From Marichromatium bheemlicum (GTDB lineage: Bacteria > Pseudomonadota > Gammaproteobacteria > Chromatiales > Chromatiaceae): a stretch of DNA of 64,000 nucleotides. A program made the translations under genes and the position numbers. Below the pieces are notes generated by a model, which saw only the letters and a program-made list of their open reading frames with translations, was not told the DNA's origin and did no database searches. The stretch covers positions 62,001 to 126,000 of the forward strand of contig NZ_JAAXKX010000004.1 in assembly GCF_012276755.1 (NCBI RefSeq), read 5' to 3'. This document shows, piece by piece, positions 44,971-55,531 of the stretch (its first letter is position 1; each line of letters opens with the position of its first letter).

Positions 44971-45825
44971 ATGATCGAAATCAGACACCGCGACAGTGGC
45001 GACGTACTGGCAGAAATCGACCGTGACAGCCTCGCCGGCGCCGATCTGCGCGACATGCGCCTCGACGGCGCCGACCTCTCGGGGCTCGACCTCAGCGGCG
45101 CCGACCTCAGCGCCAGCGACCTGGTCGGCGCTCGACTGCACGGCAGCTGTCTGCGCGAGGCGATCCTGGTCGGCGCCCAGCTGCGCGCGGCCGATCTCGC
45201 CGAGGCCAATCTGGTGCGAGCCCGGCTCGGCGCCGATCGGCCATCGCGGGCGGCGATGCTCAACGCCGCACGACTGGCCGGAGCCGACCTCACCAGCGCC
45301 GATCTGCGCAACGTCGAGCTACGCCAGGCCGATCTCGCCGGCGCCACCCTCGCCCACGCCGATCTGCGCGGCGCCGACTTCCAGGGCGCCAACCTGGTTC
45401 GGGTGCACGCCCATCGCGCGCTGTTGATCAAGGCCAATCTCACCGAGGCCGATCTCAGCGGCGCCGACCTACGCGACAGCCACCTCAACGACGCCAACTT
45501 GGTACGCGCCCGACTGTGCGCGGCCGACCTCGGCAGCGCCTTCGATGACGGCTTCACCGTGCTCAATCTCGCCAACCTCGAGGAGGCGAACCTACACGGC
45601 GCCAGGCTCTCCCACGCCTCGGCGCAGGACGCCAACTTCCGCTATGCCGATCTCAGCGACGCCGACCTCAGCGACGCGGTGCTCGGTGGCGCCATCCTCC
45701 ATCGCGCCGACCTCACCAACACCGATTTCACCGGGGTGGAACTGGCCAGCGTGACCCTGGAGTTCGCCAACGTCTCCAAGGCGCGCAATGCCCAGGTCCC
45801 CTCCTACAAGAAGAATCTTCGCTAA
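44971..45825 (+). CDS. Pentapeptide-repeat protein
   Basis: The 284 residues are almost wholly A(D/N)LxX repeats (ADLRDMRLDGADLSGLDLSG and onward). They predict a right-handed quadrilateral beta-helix of about seven to eight coils. A break near residues 88-95 (GADRPSRAAM) and another near 190-196 (AFDDGFT) interrupt the repeat. AGGAGG lies about 11 bases before the ATG. Members of this fold include DNA-mimic gyrase protectors such as Qnr/MfpA, but most have no known role, and nothing here points to gyrase. A small conserved-looking gene follows 61 bases downstream. Confidence 0.92.
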   Translation: MIEIRHRDSGDVLAEIDRDSLAGADLRDMRLDGADLSGLDLSGADLSASDLVGARLHGSCLREAILVGAQLRAADLAEANLVRARLGADRPSRAAMLNAARLAGADLTSADLRNVELRQADLAGATLAHADLRGADFQGANLVRVHAHRALLIKANLTEADLSGADLRDSHLNDANLVRARLCAADLGSAFDDGFTVLNLANLEEANLHGARLSHASAQDANFRYADLSDADLSDAVLGGAILHRADLTNTDFTGVELASVTLEFANVSKARNAQVPSYKKNLR

Positions 45826-45886
45826 CCTCGCCCCGCGCCCGGACGGGCGTGGGGCGCGTCACACGCGCGCCACCAGGAGGATCCGT

Positions 45887-46108
45887 ATGCCGTACTTCGT
45901 CTATCGCATCACCACGCAGCCACTCAGGCTCGAACACCTCGACACCTTCACCCGCTATCAGGACGCCCGCGCCCTGGTCCGTGCTCGGCGCCAAGCCACC
46001 GACGCCCCACCCGGGAGCGACTATCGGTTGATCTTCGCCGCCCAGCAGGCCGAGGCCGAGCGCCTGCTCTCGACCCCGCGCGATGAGCGGGTCATCGGCG
46101 AGGACTGA
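45887..46108 (+). CDS. Small conserved hypothetical protein
   Basis: The 73-residue protein reads MPYFVYRITTQPLRLEHLDTF, then ARALVRARRQATD and ending RLLSTPRDERVIGED. The ATG is preceded by CAGGAGGATCCG, an excellent ribosome-binding site, which argues for a real gene despite its size. Similar short proteins with the ending RVIGED are, from memory, common in gammaproteobacteria, but no function is known. It likely shares a transcript with the pentapeptide gene. The stop is 12 bases from the convergent lytic transglycosylase stop. Confidence 0.8.
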   Translation: MPYFVYRITTQPLRLEHLDTFTRYQDARALVRARRQATDAPPGSDYRLIFAAQQAEAERLLSTPRDERVIGED

Positions 46109-46120
46109 ACCGCCGCGCGC

Positions 46121-46852
46121 TCAACCACCCTCCCCGGGCACGCTGGAGATGGTCACGTGCACCGGGCGCTCGGCACCCAGATACCGCAGCACCTTGCGCA
46201 CATAGGCCTGGGTCTCGGCATAGGGGGGGATGTCGCGCCCGTGCTTGAGCACCGCGCCCTCACCGGCGTTGTAGCCGGCCAGGGCGAGGCGTAGGTCGTT
46301 ATCGAAGAGATCGAGCAGATCGCGCAGATAGGCCGCGCCGCCGCGAATGTTGTCAGCGGGATCGAAGCTGTCGGCAACCCCGTAACGGGCCGCTGTCGCC
46401 GGCATCAGTTGCATCAGGCCCTGGGCGCCGACCGGCGAGACGGCGCGGGGATCATAGGCCGACTCGGCACGGATCACCGCATGCAGCAACGCCGGCGAGA
46501 GCCCGTAGCGACGGGCATTGGCCGAGATCAGCGCGGCATAGACGGCCCGCCGCTCACGCAAGACCCCAGGCAGCGGCGCGGCGCGTTCGATCCGCAGACG
46601 TGCGGCACTCGAGGAACGATTCTCGGCGGCAAGCTGGCGCGAGTGCCGATGCCACAGCAACCGATACTGCCCCCCTTCGAGTTCGACATCGGTGAAATAG
46701 ATGTTGCCGTGGGCATCGGCGTACTTGTAGACATCGGCCACGCCGACACCGCAGCTCCCCCACGACACCACCCAGAAGGCTAAGGCCAGGGTGCGTTCCA
46801 CCCCACGTCGAAAGACCACACCGCTTGATTTATCAGCGTGTTGCGTCGGCAT
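46121..46852 (-). CDS. Lytic transglycosylase (SLT domain) with N-terminal DUF4124
   Basis: This is a periplasmic peptidoglycan-cleaving enzyme of about 243 residues. A hydrophobic N-terminal segment (TLALAFWVVSWGSCGVGVA) likely is a signal peptide. It is followed by a DUF4124-like segment (DVYKYADAHGNIYFTDV). The SLT domain has LLHAVIRAESAYDPRAVSPVGAQGLMQLMPATAARYGV, with catalytic Glu at about residue 130. NIRGGAAYLRDLLDLFDNDLRLALAGYNAGEGAV then PPYAETQAYVRKVLRYL complete the family pattern. ATGs at 46855 and 46852 both follow GAGGGG; the longer frame to 46918 is unlikely. Confidence 0.92.
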   Translation of the reverse strand: MPTQHADKSSGVVFRRGVERTLALAFWVVSWGSCGVGVADVYKYADAHGNIYFTDVELEGGQYRLLWHRHSRQLAAENRSSSAARLRIERAAPLPGVLRERRAVYAALISANARRYGLSPALLHAVIRAESAYDPRAVSPVGAQGLMQLMPATAARYGVADSFDPADNIRGGAAYLRDLLDLFDNDLRLALAGYNAGEGAVLKHGRDIPPYAETQAYVRKVLRYLGAERPVHVTISSVPGEGG

Positions 46853-47581
46853 CATGCGTCCCCTCGAAGTGGATTCTGCGGTCATTACCGCACCCCGTCG
46901 GCGTCTGCAATTGGCCACTAATCAGCACGATATCGTGGCACTCATCACCAGGCATGAAACGACATTCTCGCCGGCCATTCAACCACGACCGTTACAGCGC
47001 CTTTTCCAGCCACCACAATATCTTTTTAAAACAAGTGTTAAAGCGCATTCAACAGCGCTGCTTTTTATCATACACAGGCATTCTAAAAATTATTCCAAAA
47101 GACGCCTTCAAGCTCCTGAAAAACCGTCTAGCACGCCCACCAAAACATCAACAAAAACAAACAAAAACAGCGCGTTAAAGAAAAAACCGAGACACCAAAA
47201 AACGCCCCTGAACAGTTTTCATAAAAGACTTCAAGAACGACGGCGACGTGCTTTTGACAAATCACTTAATCTATTAAAAACACATTAACAAAACAATTAA
47301 TAACAACACGTTGCAAAAAACACTTAAAGCTAGTTGTCAAGTTTTACAATAATCACTATTAGGCAAATAGCATTTGACTCAATCACGCCAAAGGATATAA
47401 TGACCAACCCATGGATCGGGGTCATGCACAGGCTGTCAACGCCGCCTTTGAGCAGACTCACCATTCCATATCGCTCGAGCGTCAAGCGCCACCCTGCCAT
47501 TACACGCAGCGCGCACCCGGACGCCCCGGGCGAAGCATATTCGCCACGTCATCCGTTCAACGTCATGTACCGGGGGGGAAC
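46853..47581. other. AT-rich intergenic region with candidate promoters
   Basis: No supported gene. From about 46980 to 47400 the DNA is far more AT-rich than its surroundings, with long A-runs on the + strand. Open frames here give Lys/Arg-rich or featureless peptides without ribosome-binding sites. Two promoter-like pairs point toward the downstream endopeptidase gene: TTGTCA-17-TATTAG (47334-47362) and TTGACT-16-TATAAT (47374-47401). The 47402-47581 part would be a long leader. Confidence 0.65.
47374..47401 (+). promoter_or_regulatory. Sigma-70 promoter upstream of mepK-like gene
   Basis: TTGACT (47374-47379) and a perfect TATAAT (47396-47401) are 16 bases apart. Transcription would start near 47408, leaving a leader of about 174 bases before the ATG at 47582. 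Confidence 0.7.
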
Positions 47582-48109
47582 ATGAACAGACGCCATTTCC
47601 TGGGGCTCGCCCTGTCGACCGCTGCAGCGCCCGTATTCGCCAGGACGCCGGCCGAACGACCACGGGTGCTGTCCCTGCACCATCTGCATACCAATGAGAA
47701 GATTGCAGTCACCTACCGCATTGGCGACCGCTACCAGCGCGAGGGGCTGAACAAGCTCAATCACTTCTTCCGCGACTTCCGCACCAACGACGTCGTCGCC
47801 ATCGACCCGCAACTCTTCGACATCCTCTACGACGTCAAGCTGCGCCTCGGCGACCCCGATGCCACCTACCAGATCCTCAGCGCCTATCGCTCGCCACGCA
47901 CCAACGCCATGCTGCGACGGACCTCGAGCGGCGTGGCCAAGAAGAGCCTGCACATGACCGGACAGGCCGTCGACGTACGCTTCCCCGATCTCTCGATCCG
48001 TCATCTACGCGATACCGCCGTGGCACTCGGACGCGGCGGCGTCGGCTACTATCCGCGCTCGAACTTCGTCCACCTCGACACCGGAACGGTACGGCGCTGG
48101 GGCGCCTGA
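47582..48109 (+). CDS. MepK/YcbK-like murein endopeptidase (DUF882, M15-type)
   Basis: This is a probable periplasmic zinc peptidase of 175 residues acting on peptidoglycan cross-links. It starts with a Tat-like signal (MNRRHFLGLALSTAAAPVFA). The core is LHHLHTNEKIAVTYRIGDRY, NHFFRDFRTNDVVAIDPQLFDIL, and ILSAYRSPRTNAMLRR. The metal-binding set is SLHMTGQAVDVRF and FVHLDTG, giving His, Asp and His ligands. The frame is open to 47411, but the signal peptide and GGGGGG before 47582 fix the start. The E. coli counterpart MepK has the same size and a twin-arginine-like start. The gene may be driven by the TATAAT promoter at 47396. Confidence 0.9.
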   Translation: MNRRHFLGLALSTAAAPVFARTPAERPRVLSLHHLHTNEKIAVTYRIGDRYQREGLNKLNHFFRDFRTNDVVAIDPQLFDILYDVKLRLGDPDATYQILSAYRSPRTNAMLRRTSSGVAKKSLHMTGQAVDVRFPDLSIRHLRDTAVALGRGGVGYYPRSNFVHLDTGTVRRWGA

Positions 48110-48123
48110 GCCCGGTGCTGCAC

Positions 48124-48147
48124 GTCGGCCGGCATGCACCGGCCGAC
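48124..48147. terminator. Hairpin after the mepK-like gene
   Basis: GTCGGCCGG and CCGGCCGAC form a 9-bp perfect stem around CATGCA, 14 bases after the stop. No T-tract follows. It lies between convergent genes. Confidence 0.5.
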
Positions 48148-48219
48148 CACTCGATGCCCCCGCGCCTCATCGGCACGAAGCCATAACGTTCGCAAGGGTA
48201 TACCCGAATCCCCGGGCGC

Positions 48220-50052
48220 TCAACCGAGGACGCGGAAGCTCGCGCTGAGTTCGGGCAGGTCGATGTTGGCGACGGCCAGGCGCAAGGTGTCGTTGAGCGC
48301 CGGGCGTTCACGGGTGCGCACCCGCGCCTCCAGCGCCAGCTCGGGCACCAGCACCACCACCTTGCGCTCCTCGACGGCCACCACCACGCCCTCGCCCCGC
48401 CAACCGGGGTTGTCACGCAGATAGACCAGCTTCCAGTGCTGATTGGAGAGCCGCTCGCCGCGCCGGGCCGCGACCGCGCCCAGCTCCGCCTGCGCGGTAC
48501 GCTCGGTCACCTGCTCGCGATCGAGCGGTCGCGCCCCGGTGAGCCAGGCCCGTAGCTGTTGATGGACCAGCAGATCGGAGTAACGACGCAGCGGGCTGGT
48601 GGCGCGGGTGTAGAGCGCCAGCCCCAGCCCGGCATGGAGGTCGGGCTCGCACAGCAGCCGGGTCGGTTTGAAGCAACGCCGCCGCGCGTACATGCTGGCC
48701 AGGTCGGTGGCCTCTTCGGCCGGGTCCGGCGGCACCTGGGTGGCGAAGGGGATCGCCAGGTTCTGCTCGAGACAGACCCGTGCGGCGGCCTCACCGGCCA
48801 TCAGCATCGCATCGGTGACCAGCTCACGGCTCTCGAGTCGGGGCAGCGGACGGATCACCACCCGACCCTCCTCGACCCGCACGTTGACCTCCGGCAGCGC
48901 CAGCCGCGTTGCACCGTTGGCCTGGCGGCGGGCATGGAAACGCCCGATCGCGGCCCGCAACGCGTCAAAGGGGGGCTGGTCGAGACGACCTTCCACCTCG
49001 CCATAGGTCAGTCGCTGCACCCGCACCCAGCTGCGCGCTACCTCGATGTCGTACAGCTCGCCCTGCGCATCGCAGCGAAAGCCGAAGGAGAGCGCCGGCG
49101 AGACCGGCTGCAGTCCCAGCCCGAGCCGCGTGGTGGTCTCGCCCGGAAGCATCTTCACCATCCGCTCGGGCAGATAGAGGTTGGCACCACGGGTCCGCGC
49201 CTCGAGATCGAGCGGGCTGTCGGGGCCGACCAGGGCGGCGACATCGGCGATGTGCACCCAGATGCGATCACCCTCGAGACTGAGCGCATCATCCGGATCC
49301 TCGTTGCCCTCGTCATCGATGGCGAAGGCCTCGAGATGGGTCAGGTCGAGACGCGGCTCGTCCTCGTCGAGCGCCGGGACCGCGAGCGCGGCATCCTTGG
49401 TCGAGACCCCGCGCCGCGCTGGGTGGGGGTTGTGGTTGGGCGGCCAGTAGGCGACCTCGACCAGGGCACGATGGGCGTGTTCCGGGGTCTGCGGATAACC
49501 GAGCGCCTCGAGGATACGGCTGCGCTCGGTCTGCGCCAGCGCCAGACGCTCGACCTCGGCGAGGCGCGGACGATCCTCCGGGGCGGGGGCCGCCGCGCGC
49601 ATGCGTTCGAGGAAGGCCTTCCAGTCACGCTCGGCGGCGGCCTTGGCCTCGCGCTCGGCGCGCTCGCGCTCGACCTCGGCACGCGCCTGCACCTCGATGC
49701 GCTCCGGGGTACCGCGAAAACGCAGCCCTTCGGCCACCAGCAGCCAGCTCGCCCAGGCGCTCGCCGGGGTGAACTCGGCAAAGGCCAACTCGGCAAGGTC
49801 GGCGAGCGTGGTCACCTCTCCCTCGAGCAGTTCCCAGGCCTCGTCGACTGCACCCTCAGGGGCGACCGTCAGCTCCCCGAGCGAGCGCAACGGCCCCGGG
49901 TGCAGCAACACGATGTCTTTGGGACGCACGCGTTTGGTGCTGCCGCCGTCGAGCTGGATCTCGATCTTGTCGCCGACGCCGAGGACGCGGGCCGGATGGG
50001 TCTTGTAGAGCACCAGACTGTCTACGGGCGGGGTCGCTTGATATCTCGACAA
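48220..50052 (-). CDS. RNase II/R-family (RNB) exoribonuclease
   Basis: This is a 3'-5' exoribonuclease of 610 residues. An N-terminal region of about 230 residues has a helical, Glu/Arg-rich stretch. The RNB catalytic domain starts with DLTHLEAFAIDDEGNEDPDDALSLEGDRIWVHIADVAALV, whose Asp cluster (about 245-260) binds the metals. It continues with ARTRGANLYLPERMVKMLP and LMAGEAAARVCLEQNLAIPFATQ. Then comes YTRATSPLRRYSDLLVHQQLRAWL, the conserved RNB C-terminal motif. No strong S1 domain is seen beyond a short C-terminal barrel-like segment, so it is closer to the shorter RNase II-like proteins than to RNase R. The start at 50052 is the family-like MSRYQATPPVDSLVLYK. Confidence 0.9.
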   Translation of the reverse strand: MSRYQATPPVDSLVLYKTHPARVLGVGDKIEIQLDGGSTKRVRPKDIVLLHPGPLRSLGELTVAPEGAVDEAWELLEGEVTTLADLAELAFAEFTPASAWASWLLVAEGLRFRGTPERIEVQARAEVERERAEREAKAAAERDWKAFLERMRAAAPAPEDRPRLAEVERLALAQTERSRILEALGYPQTPEHAHRALVEVAYWPPNHNPHPARRGVSTKDAALAVPALDEDEPRLDLTHLEAFAIDDEGNEDPDDALSLEGDRIWVHIADVAALVGPDSPLDLEARTRGANLYLPERMVKMLPGETTTRLGLGLQPVSPALSFGFRCDAQGELYDIEVARSWVRVQRLTYGEVEGRLDQPPFDALRAAIGRFHARRQANGATRLALPEVNVRVEEGRVVIRPLPRLESRELVTDAMLMAGEAAARVCLEQNLAIPFATQVPPDPAEEATDLASMYARRRCFKPTRLLCEPDLHAGLGLALYTRATSPLRRYSDLLVHQQLRAWLTGARPLDREQVTERTAQAELGAVAARRGERLSNQHWKLVYLRDNPGWRGEGVVVAVEERKVVVLVPELALEARVRTRERPALNDTLRLAVANIDLPELSASFRVLG

Positions 50053-50263
50053 GGCGCTGTTCTCTCCATATGGACAGGGCGGCGACGCACGCCGGCGTCA
50101 CCCCCCCTTCGGGTTGATGGGTCGTGGCGATGGGGATGACCGTGTACCCGGGGCGCCCCCCGACAGGCACAGCGCCATCGGGGTTGTCCCGAGGTGGCTT
50201 CGGTCGCATAAGGATTAGCAAGTTCCCGCGTAGAGACCAAAGGTTCCAAGGTAGGTATTGACG

Positions 50264-51304
50264 ATGACGCAATGGCGAGAGTTTCTCGACACCCGCGGCG
50301 CCCGGTTCGACGAACACGGCCAGGCCCACTTCCCCGAGCACAACCACACCCCCGGTTGCCGGCTGTTCGCGCTCACCCAGCTCGACACCCTGCTCGTCAG
50401 CGGTGAGGATGCCGCCGACTTCCTGCAGGGGCAGCTCACCAATGATGTGCGTGAACTCTCCGCCGAACACAGCCAGCTCACCGCACTCTGCACCCAAAAG
50501 GGACGGGTGCTCGCCTGTGGTCGGCTGCTCGCGCTCGATGCCACGCGCGCACTGTTGCTGCCGAGCGAACGGGTCGAGGCCGCGCGCGCGCAACTGCAAC
50601 GCTACGTGTTGCGTAGCCGCGTACGACTCGAACGTGCAGGTGAGCAGCTGCTCGCGCTCGGGCTGGGCGGCACCGAGGCGCCCACGCTGCTCGAACAACT
50701 CGACCTGAGTGCCCCGGCACAGGCCAACGCCCAGCGCACCCACGACGGGGTGAGCGTCATCACCCTGCCCGACGCCACGCCACGTTATCTGCTGCTCGCC
50801 GCCGGCGAGCGCGTCCGTGGCCTGTGGGACGCCCTGGCCGCGCACGCCACGCCAAGCGACGGCGCGATCTGGCGACGGCTCGACATCCGCGCCGGGCTGC
50901 CCAGCGTCTACGCCGCGACCGCCGAGGCCTTCATCCCACAGATGCTCAATCTGCAACTGCTCGACGGGGTGAGTTTCCACAAGGGCTGTTATACCGGACA
51001 GGAGGTCGTGGCCCGAATGCAGCACCTCGGTACGCTCAAGCGCCGCATGTACCGCGCCACGGTCGAACTCGCCGCGGAGATGACACCGCCACCGAGCCCG
51101 GGTGACGTCCTGTTCGCTGCGGCCAGTCGCTCCAACCAGGCCAGCGGCCGGGTGGTCGATGCCGCACCACATGGCACCGGACGCTACGAGCTGCTGGTCG
51201 TGCTGGAGACTGCGATCGCCGAGCACGGCGAGGCGCGACTCGGCGAGCACGGGCCAGTGCTGGAACTCCACTCCCTGCCCTACGCCCTCGAGCCGGGGGC
51301 CTGA
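50264..51304 (+). CDS. ygfZ: YgfZ-like folate-binding iron-sulfur cluster maintenance protein
   Basis: This folate-dependent protein of about 346 residues supports Fe-S enzymes such as MiaB. It has an aminomethyltransferase-like fold: [90 protein letters not shown]. The KGCYTGQE signature (about residue 241) is intact, including the conserved Cys. A TTG two codons earlier (50258) is possible; the ATG at 50264 is preferred. It is divergent from the RNB gene and convergent with lysS. Confidence 0.93.
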   Translation: MTQWREFLDTRGARFDEHGQAHFPEHNHTPGCRLFALTQLDTLLVSGEDAADFLQGQLTNDVRELSAEHSQLTALCTQKGRVLACGRLLALDATRALLLPSERVEAARAQLQRYVLRSRVRLERAGEQLLALGLGGTEAPTLLEQLDLSAPAQANAQRTHDGVSVITLPDATPRYLLLAAGERVRGLWDALAAHATPSDGAIWRRLDIRAGLPSVYAATAEAFIPQMLNLQLLDGVSFHKGCYTGQEVVARMQHLGTLKRRMYRATVELAAEMTPPPSPGDVLFAAASRSNQASGRVVDAAPHGTGRYELLVVLETAIAEHGEARLGEHGPVLELHSLPYALEPGA

Positions 51305-51325
51305 GGCACGGTCGACGACGACGGC

Positions 51326-52855
<1,530 letters not shown>

Positions 52856-52872
52856 CTGGGTCTCCGGGTTCG

Positions 52873-53971
52873 TCACAGGCCGCTCTTGAGGCTGGCCTCG
52901 ATGAAGGGGTCGAGGTTACCGTCGAGCACCGACTGGGTGTTGCCGATCTCGACGCCGGTGCGCAGATCCTTGATCCGCGACTGATCGAGCACATAGGAAC
53001 GGATCTGGCTGCCCCAGCCGATGTCGGACTTGGTCTCCTCCAACGCCTGCTGACTGGCCTGGCGCTTCTGCATCTCCAGCTCATAGAGCTTGGCGCGCAG
53101 CTGCTTCATCGCCTGATCCTTGTTCTTGTGCTGCGAGCGATCGTTCTGGCACTGGGTGACGAGACCGGTCGGGTTATGGGTGATACGCACCGCCGACTCG
53201 GTCCGGTTGACGTGCTGACCGCCGGCACCACTGGCACGATAGACATCGATGCGCAGGTCGGCGGGGTTGATCTCGATATCGACGGTGTCGTCGATCTCGG
53301 GGGAGACGAACACCGAGGCGAACGAGGTGTGACGGCGGTTACCCGAGTCGAACGGCGACTTGCGCACCAGTCGGTGGACCCCGGTCTCGGTACGCAACCA
53401 GCCGAAGGCGTACTCGCCCTCGAACTTGATGGTGGCCGATTTGATACCCGCCACCTCACCGGCCGAGGCCTCCATCAGCTCGGTCTTGAAACCGCGATGC
53501 TCGCCCCAGCGCAGATACATCCGCAACAGCATCTCGGCCCAGTCCTGGGCCTCGGTGCCGCCGGATCCGGCCTGGATATCGACGAAGGCATTGTTGGCAT
53601 CCATCTCGCCGGAGAACATGCGCCGGAATTCGAGGTCGGCAACGCGGGCCTCGTAGCCGGCGAGATCGGACTCGAGCGCGGCAACGGTATCGGCATCCTC
53701 TTCCTCGACGGCCATCTCCAACAGGTCATCGGCATCAGCCAGTCCCGAGGTCAGCTCGTCGATGGTGATCACCACCGCCTCCAGGGTGGCGCGCTCGCGT
53801 CCGAGCGCTTGGGCGCGCTCGGGCTGGCTCCAGACATCCGGGTCCTCGAGTTCGCGTAGGACCTCGGTCAGGCGTTCTTGACGGTTGTCGTAGTCAAAGA
53901 TACCCCCTAAGGGACTGCAGGCGTCCCTTCAGGTCATTGATCTGCGAGGCGATCGGATTGATATCGAGCAT
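52873..53971 (-). CDS. prfB: Peptide chain release factor 2 (programmed +1 frameshift)
   Basis: RF2 terminates translation at UGA and UAA. The gene is read in two frames. Codons 1-25 run from the ATG at 53971 ([20 protein letters not shown] and on to RGYL), end at an in-frame TGA at 53896-53894, and a +1 shift continues with [19 protein letters not shown]. The total is 365 residues, the same as E. coli RF2. The stop-codon-recognition tripeptide SPF ([15 protein letters not shown]) and the catalytic GGQ ([14 protein letters not shown]) are intact. The first ATG in the second frame lies at 53775, so an annotator ignoring the shift would truncate the gene. It is upstream of lysS in one operon. 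Confidence 0.97.
53893..53908 (-). promoter_or_regulatory. RF2 autoregulatory +1 frameshift site
   Basis: The coding strand reads AGGGGGTATCTTTGAC. It contains an internal Shine-Dalgarno-like AGGGGG, the slippery CTT, the in-frame TGA and a following C, as in E. coli prfB. Low RF2 slows termination at the TGA and favours the shift into the long frame. Confidence 0.95.
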
Positions 53972-54299
53972 GCAAGGCTCCGTCGGGTAAAACCCGTCAT
54001 GATAATTCGTCAGGCCAGCGCGGCGCCACCCCGGCAGAGCCTAGGGGACGCCTTGCAGCCTACCGCGGCGCTCGTGCAGCAGTACACCACAGGGCACCGA
54101 CCGAGGCGCCGAGACCATAACAGGCCGACCCGATCGATCCGGCCCTGCCGCACAGACCTCAAGGGTCACTCAGTCTATTCAGCAACATGCAGACTTCGCG
54201 CCACTCAGACCCCGAGATCGGGTCCTGTCGTCGGCCTGCAATCCAGCGCCAGCTGACTATACTTCAAGGTAAGGCAATCAACCGGATCCGACCCTAGCC
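53972..54299. other. Divergent spacer between prfB and the RAYT gene
   Basis: No gene is supported in these 328 bases. A small CGGGT/ACCCG hairpin lies at about 53982-53995. A TATACT hexamer near 54252-54257 could be the -10 of the RAYT promoter, with only a weak -35. Confidence 0.5.
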
Positions 54300-55025
54300 A
54301 TGGCACGTCTTCCTCGATTCGTCCTGCCCGGTTACCCGCAGCATGTCATCCAGCGTGGGAACAACCGTCAACGCATCCTCTTCGAAGAGGATGACTATTG
54401 GTTCATCTGGGAGAAGCTCAAGGCTGCGACCGAGAAGTTCCAGTGCTCGATCCACGCCTATGTCTTGATGCCAAACCATTTTCATTTGTTGCTGACCCCG
54501 CATCAGGACAATGGCATCGGCAAGCTCATGCAGTACGTCGGGCGCTACTACGTCCAGTACTTCAATGCCCGCTACGAGCGTACCGGCACCCTCTGGGAGG
54601 GACGCTACCGCGCCACCCTGCTCGACCCCAAGGAATACCTGTTGCCGGTCTCCCACTATATCGAGGCGAACGCGGTACGCGCCGCCCTGGTCGAGCATCC
54701 AGCCGCATACGGTTGGTCGAGCTATGGGGCCAATGCGCTCGGCGAGGACGACCCGCTGACTAGCCCGCATGCCGAGTACAACCGGCTCGGACGCAGCATG
54801 AAGGCCCGACGCGAGCACTATGCCCGATGCGCCGAGACCCCGGTCACCGAGCCACTGCTCGGACAGATCCGGGACGCCACCAACAAGGCCTGGGTGCTCG
54901 GTGACGACGCCTTCTGTACCCGTATCGCCGGCGCCCTCAACCGGCGCCCTCAACCGCGACCGCGTGGCGGTGACCGCCGCTCGGCGGCCTATCGTCGACG
55001 CGCCCAAGCGGCATCGATGCGATGA
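54300..55025 (+). CDS. REP-associated tyrosine transposase (RAYT, Y1 HUH family)
   Basis: This is an HUH single-strand transposase-like protein of 241 residues. It starts RLPRFVLPGYPQHVIQRGNNRQ. The metal-binding HUH pair is in LMPNHFHLLLTP. The catalytic Tyr region is YRATLLDPKEYLLPVSHYIEANAVRAALV, and WSSYGANALG follows, typical of RAYTs. RAYTs are usually single-copy, chromosomal and linked to spread of REP palindromes carrying a GTAG or GGAG tetranucleotide. Such palindromes occur at 37731 and 42171-42280. No terminal repeats bracket this gene, consistent with a domesticated protein. Its stop overlaps the next ATG by 4 bases. Confidence 0.92.
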   Translation: MARLPRFVLPGYPQHVIQRGNNRQRILFEEDDYWFIWEKLKAATEKFQCSIHAYVLMPNHFHLLLTPHQDNGIGKLMQYVGRYYVQYFNARYERTGTLWEGRYRATLLDPKEYLLPVSHYIEANAVRAALVEHPAAYGWSSYGANALGEDDPLTSPHAEYNRLGRSMKARREHYARCAETPVTEPLLGQIRDATNKAWVLGDDAFCTRIAGALNRRPQPRPRGGDRRSAAYRRRAQAASMR

Positions 55026-55408
55026 GCGCAGCAATCGAGATCCACCGCCCCGATCCCGGGGCGGAATATTTCTTCGCCGAGGGCTGTTTCATCCTCGAGA
55101 CCTGGAACCGGCACGACGACCCTGAGGTCTCGATCGCCCGCGCCCGTCTCACCCCAGGGACCACCACCCGATTACATCGCCTGGTTGCAACCACCGAACG
55201 CTACTTGATCCTACAAGGGAGTGGCCATATCGCCCTCGACGACGGCACCGATCGGTACGTCGGCCCCGGCGATCTGGTACACATCCCCGCCGCCGCCCCC
55301 CAGCGCATCACCAACAGCGGCGAGACCGATCTGGTGTTCCTCGCCATCTGCACCCCACGCTTTCGCCCCGAGGCCTATCAGGACATCGACCCGGCGCCAC
55401 ACGACTGA
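55022..55408 (+). CDS. Cupin-domain protein
   Basis: This is a single-domain cupin of 128 residues, a small beta-barrel. Motif 1 is ARLTPGTTTRLHRLVATTERYLILQGSGHI, with a partial metal-site pattern (His, Glu). Motif 2 is VGPGDLVHIPAAAPQRITNSGETDLVFLAICTPRF. The start is the ATG at 55022 overlapping the RAYT stop by 4 bases, so translation is likely coupled. Cupins of this type can be enzymes or sensors of small molecules; no function is assignable. Confidence 0.88.
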   Translation: MSAAIEIHRPDPGAEYFFAEGCFILETWNRHDDPEVSIARARLTPGTTTRLHRLVATTERYLILQGSGHIALDDGTDRYVGPGDLVHIPAAAPQRITNSGETDLVFLAICTPRFRPEAYQDIDPAPHD

Positions 55409-55531
55409 CCGCCTTCGTCCCGGGCCAGACACCATTCGTCGAGCGCGGTCATGTCGCCGACGGCGCCAGCGATCACGCTGCGATCGCCACCCAACGCCCC
55501 GTCAACCCCACAGCAGACACCCCGGAATGCG

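Noticed and set aside
46791-47288. Lys/Arg-rich frame that might be a histone-like protein
   Set aside because: The basic C-terminus simply follows from A-rich DNA. There is no ribosome-binding site, and the N-terminal part is antisense to the lytic transglycosylase gene.
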